Positions 43,988 through 53,354 of a stretch of 64,000 nucleotides of DNA are shown here, piece after piece. Made by a program: the position numbers and the translations under genes. A model generated the notes under the pieces. The model ran no database searches and was not told where the DNA came from. It saw only the letters and a program-made list of their open reading frames with translations. The DNA comes from Azospirillum sp051124815 (lineage in GTDB: Bacteria; Pseudomonadota; Alphaproteobacteria; Azospirillales; Azospirillaceae): NCBI RefSeq assembly GCF_051124815.1, contig NZ_CP118485.1, positions 2,108,001 to 2,172,000 of the forward strand. Direction: 5' to 3'. The stretch's first letter is position 1; each line of letters starts with the position of its first letter.

Positions 43988-45736
43988 TTACTCGGTGGGG
44001 ATGTCGGCCCTGGGCGGGCGGCGGTCCTTGACGATGGACAGCGGAACGTCGTCGGCCGCGATCTCCAGGATCGGATGACCATCCAGCAGCGACGGGCAGC
44101 GCTTCACCTGGGTGAAGGCCAGGAAGAAATCGGCCTTGCGCCAGTCCGGCTCGATCCCGTTGACCAGACGCAGCCAGGGCGGCAGTTCGAACCGCACCGC
44201 CAGCGTGTTGCCGCAGACGGTCAGCGTGTATTGCCGCGGCGGCGCATGGCCGTCATTCTCGCGCTCGACATACTCGATCAGTTCCTGCAGCGCCTCGTGC
44301 AGCGAGTTGCCCCAGTAATCCAGCTCGAACTTGCCGTCGGCGCCCCGTACGCCTCCGACGAACTGGTTGTAGTACACGTACTGGTTCGGGTGCATGGCGC
44401 CCAGCTGCCACGCGTACACCACGCCGACCACGGTCATCGCCGCGGCGAAGGTTTGCCCCAGCGCCCGGCCACCGCGCTGGCACAGAGTCCACAGCCGGTC
44501 GGCGGCGATGGCGGCCATCACCACCATGGGCGGGGCCAGGAACAGGAAATGGCGGATGCCGTTGTAGACCGACGGCCGCATCAGCACGAACAGCAGGATC
44601 GGCAGGAAGCCCGCCAGAACCAGCGGCGTGTAGCGGACGACCGTAAAGGCGCCGGTTCGCCGCCAGCCGCCGCGCGCCAGCCAGACCGCCGCCATCACCA
44701 CCGCCACGCCGACGCCGATCACCACCGCCTCCGGCAGCTTCACCGCCAGATAGACCGGCAGGTACAGCGCCGGCGGAGCGTTGGAATGGACCAGCTCGCC
44801 CATGAACAGCGTCTGGATGTCGATGGGGAAATGGGAAACGACGCGCAGGGCCTCCAGCGGGTTGCGGAATGGCCGCTGCACCACCCAGGGCCAGAACACC
44901 GCCATGATGACATAGGCGACGGGAATCGCCGGCCACAGGCTGAGGAAGGCGCGCCGCGCATCGACCAGCGCCCAGCGCCGGCCCTCCTGCCGGGTCACCA
45001 GCGCGAAATGCATCGCCATGGCGACCGCCAGATAGAAGCCGGCCAGCACCGCGCCGACGCGGATCGCCAGCGTCAGGCCCAGCACCAGCCCGAACTTCAG
45101 CACCGCGCTGCGGCTCGGCCGCGGCATCTGCTTCAGGATGCGGGTGGCGAAATAGAGCGTCCACACCATGCCGGCCGCGAACGGCACGTCCTTGGTGTTG
45201 TTGAACATGGCGCCGTAATAGACACCGCTCAGCGACAGCAGAGCCGCCGCGATGAAGCCGGCGCGCGGGCCGGCCAGCAGCCGGGTGTAGCGCCAGGTCC
45301 CGGCGATGCCCAGCACGCCGACCAGCGCGCAGAGCAGGTGCCGCGTCTCATACTCCTCGAAGGGGGAGAAGGGCACGATCACGGCGGTGACGAGGTCGAA
45401 CAGCCCGCCGTAATAGGCCAGATCCTTGAAATGGAAGGCCGACCGGTCCTGGAAGCCGCTGAGATAATAGGACAGCAGCTTCTTGCCGTAGATATGCTGC
45501 ACCTCCTCGTCCGTGCTGATGCCGTAGCTGAGGAAGGTCAGTGCCGCGAGGATCAGCAGGCCGAGCAGAAGTGCCCGCGACAGCCCGTCCCACAGGGCCG
45601 CCTCACCGCGCGGCAGCACGACGCCGGCCGCGCCGGCGGTGGACGGCGCAGCCGTAGCCATGCCGGGGCGGCGGGTGGCGGAAGTGGGGCCGCCGACGGC
45701 ATCCCCATCGCCACGCAAACCGGTCTCGATGCTCAT
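43988..45736 (-). CDS. GT39/PMT-like membrane glycosyltransferase
   Basis: The 582-residue protein has 9-11 membrane spans. The first periplasmic loop, SYGISTDEEVQHIYGKKLL, carries the acidic DE pair typical of lipid-linked GT-C enzymes, followed by a Tyr-rich region. Enzymes of this fold move a sugar or aminoarabinose from polyprenyl phosphate to a lipid or protein on the periplasmic side. Its ATG overlaps the stop of a DPM1-type GT2 gene (ATGA), which would make the polyprenyl-phosphate sugar donor. The two form a complete donor-plus-transferase module; the acceptor is unknown. Confidence 0.82.
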   Translation of the reverse strand: MSIETGLRGDGDAVGGPTSATRRPGMATAAPSTAGAAGVVLPRGEAALWDGLSRALLLGLLILAALTFLSYGISTDEEVQHIYGKKLLSYYLSGFQDRSAFHFKDLAYYGGLFDLVTAVIVPFSPFEEYETRHLLCALVGVLGIAGTWRYTRLLAGPRAGFIAAALLSLSGVYYGAMFNNTKDVPFAAGMVWTLYFATRILKQMPRPSRSAVLKFGLVLGLTLAIRVGAVLAGFYLAVAMAMHFALVTRQEGRRWALVDARRAFLSLWPAIPVAYVIMAVFWPWVVQRPFRNPLEALRVVSHFPIDIQTLFMGELVHSNAPPALYLPVYLAVKLPEAVVIGVGVAVVMAAVWLARGGWRRTGAFTVVRYTPLVLAGFLPILLFVLMRPSVYNGIRHFLFLAPPMVVMAAIAADRLWTLCQRGGRALGQTFAAAMTVVGVVYAWQLGAMHPNQYVYYNQFVGGVRGADGKFELDYWGNSLHEALQELIEYVERENDGHAPPRQYTLTVCGNTLAVRFELPPWLRLVNGIEPDWRKADFFLAFTQVKRCPSLLDGHPILEIAADDVPLSIVKDRRPPRADIPTE

Positions 45737-46857
45737 CGGCGCGGCTCCCGCTCCACCGTTCCGCCGACGGGATCGAACTCATGCTCATCCCGGCCATCCG
45801 CCGGGCCGAAGCCGTGGGCGGAGCGCACGATGAACAGCGGCCGGCCCTTCACCTCGGCGAAGACACGGCCCAGATAGTCGCCGATGATGCCCAGCGTGAT
45901 CAGTTGGATGCCGCCCAGGAACAGCACCGCGACCAGCAGCGATTCATAGCCGGGCACGTCGATGCCGTGGACAAGCGTGCGGATCAGGCGGATCAGGATA
46001 TAGACGAAGGCGACACCCGACACCGCCATCCCGACCAGGCTCCACACCCGCAGGGGGAAGGTGGAGAAGGCGGTCAGCCCGTCGAAGGACAGGCGCAGCA
46101 GCTTGACGAAACCCCATTTGGTGTCGCCGCCGGCGCGCTCCCCCTGTTCGTAGGGGATCGCGGCCTGACGGAAGCCGACCCAGGCGAAGATGCCCTTCAT
46201 GAAGCGCGTGCGCTCCGGCATCCGGTTGATGACCTCGACGACGCGACGGTCCATCAGGCGGAAATCACCGACCTCGCGCGGCAGCTTGATCTCCGACAGA
46301 TGGTCGAAGACCCAGTAGAACAGGCGGGCGAACAGCCGGTGCTTCAGGCTCTGCCCGACGCGGGCATGGCGCACCGCCACCACCACGTCGAAGCCCTCGC
46401 GCCATTTGGCGATGAAGGCCGGCAGCAGTTCCGGCGGATGCTGCAGGTCGGCGTCCATCGGCACCACGGCGTCGCCGGTGGTGTGGCTCAAGCCGGCGGA
46501 CAGGGCCAGTTCCTTGCCGAAATTGCGCGACAGATCGACCACCTTCACCCGCGGTTCGCGGTCATGGACGTCCAGCAGCCGGTCGATGGTGTCGTCGCGG
46601 CTGCCGTCGTTGACGCAGACCACCTCCCAATCCATGTCCAGCCCGTCCAGCACCGGGACCAGCCGGGCGAACAGGGCCTCGATGTTGGGACCTTCGTTAT
46701 AGAAGGGAATGACCACCGACAGGCAGCCGCGTCGCGGTCGCCCCGACCTGTTCGCCGGGGGCCGGTTCGCCGATGGAAGCACCCCGCCCTCAAGGCGGAC
46801 GGGAGCGGTGCGGACCTCCGGGGAAGCCGCGGAAAGGGGCGCGTCGGGAATGGACAT
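45733..46857 (-). CDS. GT2 polyprenyl-phosphate glycosyltransferase (DPM1/GtrB type)
   Basis: From the ATG at 46857 the product has 374 residues. A Pro/Arg-rich N-terminal 45 residues precede a GT-A domain with LSVVIPFYNEGPNIEALFARL, VVCVNDGSRDDT, PMDADLQHPPELL and VGDFRLMDRRVV. Two C-terminal transmembrane helices (about 260-330) match GtrB. It should transfer a sugar from a nucleotide donor to undecaprenyl phosphate at the cytoplasmic face. The gene is coupled to the GT39-like transferase at 43988. An ATG at 46941 would add 28 residues and lacks a ribosome site. Confidence 0.9.
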   Translation of the reverse strand: MSIPDAPLSAASPEVRTAPVRLEGGVLPSANRPPANRSGRPRRGCLSVVIPFYNEGPNIEALFARLVPVLDGLDMDWEVVCVNDGSRDDTIDRLLDVHDREPRVKVVDLSRNFGKELALSAGLSHTTGDAVVPMDADLQHPPELLPAFIAKWREGFDVVVAVRHARVGQSLKHRLFARLFYWVFDHLSEIKLPREVGDFRLMDRRVVEVINRMPERTRFMKGIFAWVGFRQAAIPYEQGERAGGDTKWGFVKLLRLSFDGLTAFSTFPLRVWSLVGMAVSGVAFVYILIRLIRTLVHGIDVPGYESLLVAVLFLGGIQLITLGIIGDYLGRVFAEVKGRPLFIVRSAHGFGPADGRDEHEFDPVGGTVEREPRR

Positions 46858-47270
46858 GGCCAGCCGTCGGGTCAATGCGTCAGGGACCGGGAGATGAAGG
46901 GATCGGCGACGACCCCGGTCGGCCGCTGCGCCCTTCGGCATATATCACGATACGGGGGGATGTTCAAAATGCCTCTCCTGTGACCGCCACGGCACAAAAA
47001 ATGGCCTGTCCGCCCGTGAAAGCGTCCGGACCCTGGTCACCTGCGATCCGACGAAACAGGCAAACATCCGCCATTGCCGTTTATTCCACGGCGGCGGAAC
47101 GAGCGTATTCCCCTACGTCAGCCATAGGCCTCTGCGGTTGCCGGCACACACAACCGCACCATACCGGGGCATGTGGCACGCTTCCTGAAACAGGTCGCAA
47201 TGCCTGACCCTTTCGGCTCGTCCCCGAGCAAAGGTTGGGCAACGTCCCTGTGCCGACGGAGGCCTCGATC
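46858..47270. other. Divergent intergenic region
   Basis: About 410 bases separate the glycosyltransferase operon and the chemoreceptor gene. It should contain promoters for both. No supported gene, RNA or strong repeat was seen. Confidence 0.5.
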
Positions 47271-49280
47271 ATGAGCCTTTTCAATCGCTTTTCCGTAGGA
47301 ACGAAGATCACGGCAGCCAGCGCCGGCATCCTGGTGTTCCTGGTGCTGATCGGCGGTATCGGCATCGCGGCGCTGTCGGAGGCCGGCGGCGCCGTGGACA
47401 CCTACCGGCGGCTCGGCCAGCAGACCAACGAGCTGGGACGCATCCAGGCCCTGATGCTGGAGATGCGCCAGCAGGCCACCCGTTTCCTGCTGACCGGCGA
47501 TGCGGAGGTCGGCGCCACCGTCCGCCGCACCGCGGAGGCGGCGGCGCAAACCATCGACAAGGCCCGCGCCCTGTTCACCGACCCCGCCCTGCTGCAGACC
47601 GCCGACAATATGGCGCAGGAGATTGCCCAGTATCGGGAAGCCTTCACCGCCATGATGGAGTTCCAAGAGCAGCGCAGCAAGGCCATCGCCGATCTGGACG
47701 AAATCGGGCCGCGGCTGGAAACCGCGCTGGACGGCATCATGGACAGCGCCGGCGCGGCCGGTGACACCGACGCCGCTTATCTGGCGGGCATGGCGCTGCG
47801 CCACATGCTGTCGGCCCGCATCTCGGCGACGCGCTACAATGTCGACGGCACTCCGGCGCTGGCCAGCCAGGCCCGGTCGCAGTTCACCGACGCCGCCAGC
47901 CGTGGCGGTGCGATGATGGCGAAGCTGACCGACCTCGACCGCCGCAAGATGGCGATGTCCTACACCGCCATGCTGCGCGTCTACATCAGCGGCTTCAATG
48001 CCGTGGTGAAGGCGACGACCGAACGCGACCGCTTGGTCAACGAGGTGCTGATCCCCGTCGGCGATTCCATCGCCAGGGAGGCGGAGCAACTGACAGACGC
48101 CAGCGTCGGCCACCAGAAGAGCCTTGGCATGGCGACCGGCGCCTTCCTCGACAAGGCGCGCGGCGGAATGGTGCTCGCCTCGCTGGTTGCCGTGGTTCTC
48201 GGGCTGGCGACGGCGCTGCTGATCGGACGTGGCCTGTCGCGGCCGGTGGTCGCGATGACCGACCGCATGACCCGGCTGGCCGGCGGCGACCGCAGCGTCG
48301 ACATCCCCGGCCTGGACCGCGCCGACGAGATCGGCGGCATGGCGAAGGCCCTGCAGGTGTTCAAGGACAGCCTGATCGAGAGCGACCGGCTGGCCGAGGC
48401 CCAACGCGCCGCCCATGAGGCGCAGCGGGGCCGCGGCGAGCGCATCGACCGGCTGACCCAGGAGTTCGACCGGCTGGTGCTGGACGCGCTGGGCCGGGTG
48501 TCGGCGGCGGCGACCCAGCTCCAGGCGACCGCCCAGACCATGTCCGCCACCGCGGAGCAGACCACCCGGCAGGCCGATGCGGTGGCCAGCGCATCCAATG
48601 AAGCAACCGGCAATGTCGAGACGGTGGCCGCCGCGACGGAGGAACTGACCGCCTCCATCGCCGAGATCGGCCGGCAGGTGGCGGAAAGCACCCGTATCGC
48701 AGGGCAAGCGGTCGCCACCGCCGAGAAGACAGACGGCACCGTCCGCGGTCTGGTCGACGCCGCCCAGCGCATCGGCGAGGTGGTGCAACTGATCACCGAC
48801 ATCGCCAGCCAGACAAACCTGCTCGCCCTGAACGCCACCATCGAGGCGGCGCGCGCCGGCGAGGCGGGCAAGGGCTTCGCCGTGGTGGCGTCGGAGGTCA
48901 AGAACCTCGCCAGCCAGACGGCCAAGGCGACGGAGGAGATCGGCAGCCAGATCGCCGGCATCCAGGAGATCAGCCGGCAGGCCGCCGGCGCCATCGCCGA
49001 GATCGGCCGGGTGATCGCCGAGATCAACCACATTTCCACCACCATCGCCGCGGCGGTGGAGGAACAGGGCGCCGCCACCAAGGAGATCAGCCGCAATGTC
49101 CAGCAGGCGGCGCGCGGGACGCAGCAGGTGTCCGGCAACATCGCCGGCGTGTCGGATGCTGCCGCCTCCACCGGCGACGCCTCGCGCGAGGTGCTGACCG
49201 CCGCCGACGGGCTGAATCACGAGGCGACCGACCTGCGCGGCTTCGTGTCGCGCTTCCTGGCCGAAATGCGCGCCGCGTAA
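47271..49280 (+). CDS. Methyl-accepting chemotaxis protein
   Basis: The 669-residue chemoreceptor has TM1 (about 12-35), a helical periplasmic sensor of about 270 residues, TM2 (about 305-325), and a HAMP domain with RPVVAMTDRMTRLAGGD and DEIGGMAKALQVFKDS. The cytoplasmic coiled coil carries the hairpin tip QTNLLALNATIEAARAGE. The long all-helical sensor resembles a helical bimodular type that binds organic acids or aromatics; that is inference. The ATG at 47271 follows GGAGG at 8 bases. No C-terminal CheR/B-binding pentapeptide is seen. It is a solitary receptor outside a che operon. Confidence 0.94.
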   Translation: MSLFNRFSVGTKITAASAGILVFLVLIGGIGIAALSEAGGAVDTYRRLGQQTNELGRIQALMLEMRQQATRFLLTGDAEVGATVRRTAEAAAQTIDKARALFTDPALLQTADNMAQEIAQYREAFTAMMEFQEQRSKAIADLDEIGPRLETALDGIMDSAGAAGDTDAAYLAGMALRHMLSARISATRYNVDGTPALASQARSQFTDAASRGGAMMAKLTDLDRRKMAMSYTAMLRVYISGFNAVVKATTERDRLVNEVLIPVGDSIAREAEQLTDASVGHQKSLGMATGAFLDKARGGMVLASLVAVVLGLATALLIGRGLSRPVVAMTDRMTRLAGGDRSVDIPGLDRADEIGGMAKALQVFKDSLIESDRLAEAQRAAHEAQRGRGERIDRLTQEFDRLVLDALGRVSAAATQLQATAQTMSATAEQTTRQADAVASASNEATGNVETVAAATEELTASIAEIGRQVAESTRIAGQAVATAEKTDGTVRGLVDAAQRIGEVVQLITDIASQTNLLALNATIEAARAGEAGKGFAVVASEVKNLASQTAKATEEIGSQIAGIQEISRQAAGAIAEIGRVIAEINHISTTIAAAVEEQGAATKEISRNVQQAARGTQQVSGNIAGVSDAAASTGDASREVLTAADGLNHEATDLRGFVSRFLAEMRAA

Positions 49281-49440
49281 GAAACGGCACCGATCTTCAG
49301 CGCTGCGGTGACAGTTGTGGCGCCGGCAGGACCCGAATGGACCGGGGCTTGCCGGCGCCCTTCTTCTGGCGGGCAGCCCTGCTTCTTTGGCCGGTTACTT
49401 TCCCCTTGCGCCACGGCGCCCCCTTGGGCACATAGGCGCG

Positions 49441-50115
49441 ATGATCCTGACCCCCATCGCCATCGACGACATGCCGAAGGCCATCGCCGCCTTCGACGCC
49501 CATCTGGACGGCCATGCCCAAGCGCGGGCCGCCTTCCGCCGGATCGCCGCGACCTGGCCGGTGCGGCCGGCGGAGGAGCCCGGCGGCGGCGTCGACACGC
49601 CGGCCCACCGGGCCGACGCGGTGCGGCTGGCCCACGCCCACGGCATCGACACGCTGGACGAGCCGCCCAGCCGCTCCTTCATGTGGGACGGCAAGGTAAT
49701 CCGCACCGATGTCGAGGCGACGGTGATCGTGCATGAGGTGGCGCACTGGCTGTGCGCGACGCCGGAGCGGCGGACGCTGATCGATTACGGCCTGGGTCCC
49801 GGCCCGGAAACCACCGCCCGCCGGGAGGCACGCGCCGACAAGCGCCTGTGCTTCGAGGATTGCATGCACGAGGAGCAGCAGACCTCCCTGCTCGGCGTGC
49901 TGTGGGAAGTGGAACTGGGCCAGCCGGGAATCCTGGCCTTCCTGGAGCAGAACTGGATGGAGCATTGGGAGCGGCCGAGCACCGCCGCCTTCTTCATCCG
50001 CCACGCCGAAGAACTGTTCACCCGCGGCCTGATCGACGCCGACGGCCGCCCGACGACCGCGCGCGACTGGGCGGATGCACGGCAGGGCGTCCGGGAGCTT
50101 TCCCCACAGTTTTAA
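49441..50115 (+). CDS. Elongation factor P hydroxylase-like metalloprotein
   Basis: The 224-residue protein contains H98-E99-V-A-H102-W followed by LCATPERRTLIDYGLGPGPE, which parallels the HEVAHW...G..RR...D(F/Y)GYWY signature of EpmC, the enzyme that hydroxylates the modified lysine of EF-P. A second conserved region is ADKRLCFEDCMHEEQQTSLLGVL. EpmC normally works with EpmA and EpmB, which are not near here. The homology is limited to the metal-site region, so another hydroxylase or hydrolase reaction is possible. The ATG at 49441 fits; an upstream extension in the frame is low quality. Confidence 0.65.
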   Translation: MILTPIAIDDMPKAIAAFDAHLDGHAQARAAFRRIAATWPVRPAEEPGGGVDTPAHRADAVRLAHAHGIDTLDEPPSRSFMWDGKVIRTDVEATVIVHEVAHWLCATPERRTLIDYGLGPGPETTARREARADKRLCFEDCMHEEQQTSLLGVLWEVELGQPGILAFLEQNWMEHWERPSTAAFFIRHAEELFTRGLIDADGRPTTARDWADARQGVRELSPQF

Positions 50116-50231
50116 AAAGCTATGCAGTGACCGTGTGCCGTCCGACCGGGCCTCGGGTTGCGCCACTGGCGTGCACAGGCGTGAACCTACAGGGTTGATT
50201 GCTCTTGAAGCCAAGGACACCCCTCATCGAC

Positions 50232-50317
50232 CGTCATCCCCGCGAAGGCGGGGATCCAGTGTTTCCCAAGCCGAACCAATGGGTTAAGCCTGGATCCCCG
50301 CCTTCGCGGGGATGACG
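50232..50317. repeat. 28-bp perfect inverted repeat (REP-like)
   Basis: Arms at 50232-50259 and 50290-50317 are exact reverse complements over 28 bases around a 30-base spacer, and each arm contains its own palindrome (CCCCGCGAAGGCGGGG type). This GTCATCCCCGCGAAGGCGGG type of sequence is found in many copies in intergenic DNA of GC-rich proteobacteria. It lies after the EpmC-like gene and would form a strong hairpin in RNA. Confidence 0.85.
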
Positions 50318-50398
50318 CGGAGATTAGGTGCGGAGCCATCCGTTAAGTGCGCAGCCTGGAGAGCAGGCGGGCAGCTCGCAAGCTGTCACGGAGCCAAA

Positions 50399-50432
50399 AT
50401 GCGAAAGGCCGGCACCCGAAGGTCCGGCCTTT
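50399..50432 (-). terminator. Rho-independent terminator of tRNA-Gly
   Basis: AAAGGCCGG (50404-50412) pairs with CCGGCCTTT (50424-50432) around an 11-base loop. Read on the minus strand it lies 37 bases past the tRNA 3' end and is followed by CGCATTTT, so it fits as the end of the tRNA-Gly transcript. Confidence 0.7.
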
Positions 50433-50469
50433 TGAGATCGCATACTCCGGTGTTAAGACCGGAGGAAAA

Positions 50470-50544
50470 TGGAGCGGGCGAAGGGATTCGAACCCTCGAC
50501 CCCAACCTTGGCAAGGTTGTGCTCTACCCCTGAGCTACGCCCGC
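50470..50544 (-). tRNA. tRNA-Gly (anticodon GCC)
   Basis: The minus strand folds as a tRNA of 75 bases with encoded CCA. The acceptor stem is GCGGGCG/CGCCCGC, the D-arm contains AGCTCAGGGGTAGAGC, the anticodon stem-loop is AACCTTGCCAAGGTT with anticodon GCC, and the T-arm is GAGGGTTCGAATCCCTT. It reads GGC/GGU codons and is the substrate of GlyQS. Confidence 0.97.
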
Positions 50545-50689
50545 GCTCCGTACCGTCATCCAGCAGTTTGTTTCTGCCGTCCGGCGGTGTGCGGCGGACT
50601 ATACTCATCGGCCGACGCAATGCAAGCGCCTTGTTTCAGTTTTTTTCACCGGCTGGACGATTTTCCGAACAGCCGGTAAAAGGGCCGTC

Positions 50690-51250
50690 ATGGACACCGC
50701 ATCGCTCCCCCTTCCGGGCGCCTCCCTGCCAGATGGCGACGCGCCGCTGCCGACCTCTCCGGACCAGTTGCTGGCGCGGCTCGACGCCTTGGGCATCCAG
50801 GCGACCACGCACAGCCACCCCCCGCTGCACACGGTGGAGGAGAGCAAGGCCCTGCGCGGCGCCCTGCCCGGCGGCCATTGCAAGAACCTGTTCCTGAAGG
50901 ACAAGAGGGACCAGCATTGGCTGGTGGTGGCGCTGGAGGATGCGCAAATCGACCTGAATCGGCTGGACAAGGTCATCGGGTCGGCGCGGCTGTCCTTCGC
51001 CTCGGCGGAGCGGCTCTGGCGCTTCCTCGGCATCCGGCCGGGGTCGGTCACGCCCTTCGCCCTGGTCAACGACACCGAGCGCAAGGTTCGCGTGGTCCTG
51101 CAGCAGGCGATGATGGAGCATGAGCTGCTGAACTATCATCCGCTGCTGAACGACCGCACCACGGCGATCCGGCGCGACGACCTGCTGCGCTTCATCCGCG
51201 CCTGCGGTCACGAACCGGCGATCGTCGAGTTCGGCCGCGCCGGAGGCTGA
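50690..51250 (+). CDS. YbaK/PrdX-type prolyl-tRNA editing deacylase
   Basis: The 186-residue protein matches the free-standing editing domains related to ProRS INS, the PrdX/ProXp-ala group. It shows THSHPPLHTVEES, GGHCKNLFLKDKRDQHWLVVAL with the conserved Lys, LSFASAERLWRFLGIRPGSVTPFALVND, and a C-terminal YHPLLNDRTTAI. Such enzymes hydrolyse alanine mischarged on tRNA-Pro. It has a short Pro/Leu-rich N-terminal extension. The gene is free-standing between tRNA-Gly and the thioredoxin-like gene. Confidence 0.9.
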   Translation: MDTASLPLPGASLPDGDAPLPTSPDQLLARLDALGIQATTHSHPPLHTVEESKALRGALPGGHCKNLFLKDKRDQHWLVVALEDAQIDLNRLDKVIGSARLSFASAERLWRFLGIRPGSVTPFALVNDTERKVRVVLQQAMMEHELLNYHPLLNDRTTAIRRDDLLRFIRACGHEPAIVEFGRAGG

Positions 51251-51414
51251 CCGGCAGGGCGGCCGTTTCCACGCAATGCTTGCCTGAGCCGCCTTGCGCG
51301 CTCACATATGTCGGCAACGATAGGGTCCGGACCGCCAGCGGCCGGACCGGCAACTCCATGGCCCACCGGGATGTCCTCATGGGCCAGGCATCACCAACGG
51401 GACCGAAACACGCC

Positions 51415-52368
51415 ATGTTCTCCATGCCCCCCGCCAACGGGTCCAAGCCCGCCGCTCCCGCCGCCGCCGGTGCCGCCGACATCGTCAAGGACAGCACCGA
51501 CCGCGCCTTCATGGCGGACGTGATCGAGGCCTCGGCCGAGGTCCCGGTGATCGTCGATTTCTGGGCGCCCTGGTGCGGCCCCTGCAAGCAGCTGGGCCCG
51601 ATCATCGAAAAGGTGGTGCGCGCCGCCAAGGGTGCGGTGCGTCTGGTGAAGATCGACACCGACGCCAACCCGATGATCGCCTCGCAGCTGCGCGTGCAGT
51701 CGATCCCGGCGGTCTACGCCTTCTTCCAGGGCCGTCCGGTCGACGGCTTCATGGGCGCCCTGCCCGAATCGCAGGTGAAGGCCTTCGTCGACAAGCTGGT
51801 AGCGCTGGCCAAGCAGGCCGGTGCCGGCGGTGGTGCCGACGATATGCTGGAGGAAGCCCTCGCCCAGGCCAAAGAGATGATGGAGGCCGGCGACCTGCAG
51901 GGTGCGCTCGATCTCTACAGCCAGATCATGCAGGCCGAGCCGGAGAATGCCCAGGCCTATGCCGGCATCATCCGCTGCCTGATCGCCGCCGGCGACCTGG
52001 AGAACGCCAAGCAGATGCTGGCCCAGGCCCCGGAAGCCATCGCCAAGGACAAGGAGCTGGCCAACGTCCGCGCCTCACTCGACGTGGCGGAGCAGGCCGC
52101 CAACGCCGGCCCGATTCCGGAGCTGATGGAGAAGGTCGCCCACGATCCCAACGACCATGCCTCGCGCTTCGACCTCGCCATGGCGCTGTTCGCCGCCGGC
52201 AAGCGCGAGGCCGCGGTGGACGAGCTGCTGGAGATCTTCAAGCGAGACCGGTCCTGGAACGAGGACGGCGCCCGCAAGCAGCTGGTGAAGTTCTTCGAGG
52301 CCTTCGGCCAGACCGACCCGCTGACGGTGAAGACCCGCCGCCGCCTGTCGACCATGATGTTCAGCTGA
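51415..52368 (+). CDS. CnoX-like thioredoxin-TPR co-chaperone
   Basis: The 317-residue protein has a thioredoxin domain with the active site W53-C54-G-P-C57 (DFWAPWCGPCKQLGPI) and a C-terminal TPR-like half (about 150-317) with EEALAQAKEMMEAGDLQGALDLYSQI and related repeats. This is the CnoX (YbbN) layout; CnoX protects oxidised client proteins and hands them to chaperones. Here both active-site Cys are kept, so it should be redox-active, unlike E. coli CnoX. The start at 51415 matches the usual length; ATGs at 51379 and 51358 are alternatives. It lies 57 bases before the LON-domain gene and may be co-transcribed with it. Confidence 0.9.
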   Translation: MFSMPPANGSKPAAPAAAGAADIVKDSTDRAFMADVIEASAEVPVIVDFWAPWCGPCKQLGPIIEKVVRAAKGAVRLVKIDTDANPMIASQLRVQSIPAVYAFFQGRPVDGFMGALPESQVKAFVDKLVALAKQAGAGGGADDMLEEALAQAKEMMEAGDLQGALDLYSQIMQAEPENAQAYAGIIRCLIAAGDLENAKQMLAQAPEAIAKDKELANVRASLDVAEQAANAGPIPELMEKVAHDPNDHASRFDLAMALFAAGKREAAVDELLEIFKRDRSWNEDGARKQLVKFFEAFGQTDPLTVKTRRRLSTMMFS

Positions 52369-52425
52369 CGCTTTTCCAAAAACAGGACGGCTGTTCCATC
52401 GGCGAAGGGGTTCTATCTGATTGGC

Positions 52426-53094
52426 ATGACCAGAAACCCCTTCGACCCTGAGTTCAGCCAGCTGCCGGCGATGATGCCGATCTTCCCGCTGGCCGGCGTT
52501 CTGCTGCTGCCACGGGCGCGGCTGCCGCTGAACATCTTCGAGCCGCGCTATCTCGCCATGGTCGAGGACGCGCTGGGCAGCGGCCGCATGATCGGCATGG
52601 TCCAGCCGCTCGACCCGGCGGGACGGGAGCGCGAGCCGGCCGTCTATTCCTGCGGCTGCGCCGGCCGCATCACCAGCTTCGCCGAGACCGACGACGGCCG
52701 TTGCCTCATCACCCTGACCGGAGTCGCCCGGTTCGAGATCGGACGCGAGGTGGAGGGGACGCGCGGCTACCGGCGGGTGGTTCCCGACTGGCGCCCGTTC
52801 CGCGCCGACCTGGAGCCCGAGTCCTGCGGCGACATCGACCGCAACCGGCTGCTCGGCGCGCTGAAAAGCTATTTTCGGGTCCAGGGCCTGTCGGTCGACT
52901 GGAAATCCATCGAATCGACGCTGGATGAGCGGCTGGTCAACTCGCTGGCGATGATCTGCCCCTTCACGCCCGGCGAAAAACAGGCGCTGCTGGAGGCGCC
53001 GACCCTGGCGGAACGCGGGAAGCTCTTGATCGGGCTGGTCGAGATGGCCATTCTCGACAGCCATGACGGGGACGGTCCGCCGCCCAAGCATTGA
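52426..53094 (+). CDS. LON substrate-binding-domain protein
   Basis: The 222-residue protein is the N-terminal domain of Lon protease on its own: MMPIFPLAGVLLLPRARLPLNIFEPRYLAMVEDAL, then CAGRITSFAETDDGRCLITLTGVARFEI and a helical C-terminus. There is no ATPase or protease part. Stand-alone LON-N proteins are common in proteobacteria, probably bind proteins, and have no known reaction. The gene starts 57 bases after the CnoX-like gene and is followed at 29 bases by the Trm112-like gene. Confidence 0.92.
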   Translation: MTRNPFDPEFSQLPAMMPIFPLAGVLLLPRARLPLNIFEPRYLAMVEDALGSGRMIGMVQPLDPAGREREPAVYSCGCAGRITSFAETDDGRCLITLTGVARFEIGREVEGTRGYRRVVPDWRPFRADLEPESCGDIDRNRLLGALKSYFRVQGLSVDWKSIESTLDERLVNSLAMICPFTPGEKQALLEAPTLAERGKLLIGLVEMAILDSHDGDGPPPKH

Positions 53095-53123
53095 CCTTCC
53101 TTCCAATCACCACGAGACACGAC

Positions 53124-53354
53124 ATGGCGACGTCCGAGGACAAGAGCAGCGACGCGAAAACCAACGCCCGCGTCGACCCGAAGCTGCTGGAGATCCTGGT
53201 CTGCCCGCTGACCAAGGGGCCGCTGCGCTATGACGCCGAGCGCGCCGAGCTGATCAGCGAGCGCGCCGGGCTGGCCTATCCGATTCGCGACGGCATCCCG
53301 ATCATGCTGATCGACGAGGCCCGCAGCCTGGACAAGGCGGGGTCGGCACGATGA
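53124..53354 (+). CDS. Trm112-like zinc-ribbon protein (UPF0434)
   Basis: The 76-residue protein has VDPKLLEILVCPLTKGPLRYDAERAELIS and GLAYPIRDGIPIMLIDEAR, the standard Trm112/YcaR pattern. Only one Cys is present, in VCPLTKG, so it belongs to the bacterial form that lacks a full zinc site. Eukaryotic Trm112 activates methyltransferases, and the bacterial role is not settled. Its stop overlaps the start of the DUF971 gene (ATGA). The same order LON-Trm112-DUF971 suggests a conserved small operon. Confidence 0.92.
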   Translation: MATSEDKSSDAKTNARVDPKLLEILVCPLTKGPLRYDAERAELISERAGLAYPIRDGIPIMLIDEARSLDKAGSAR

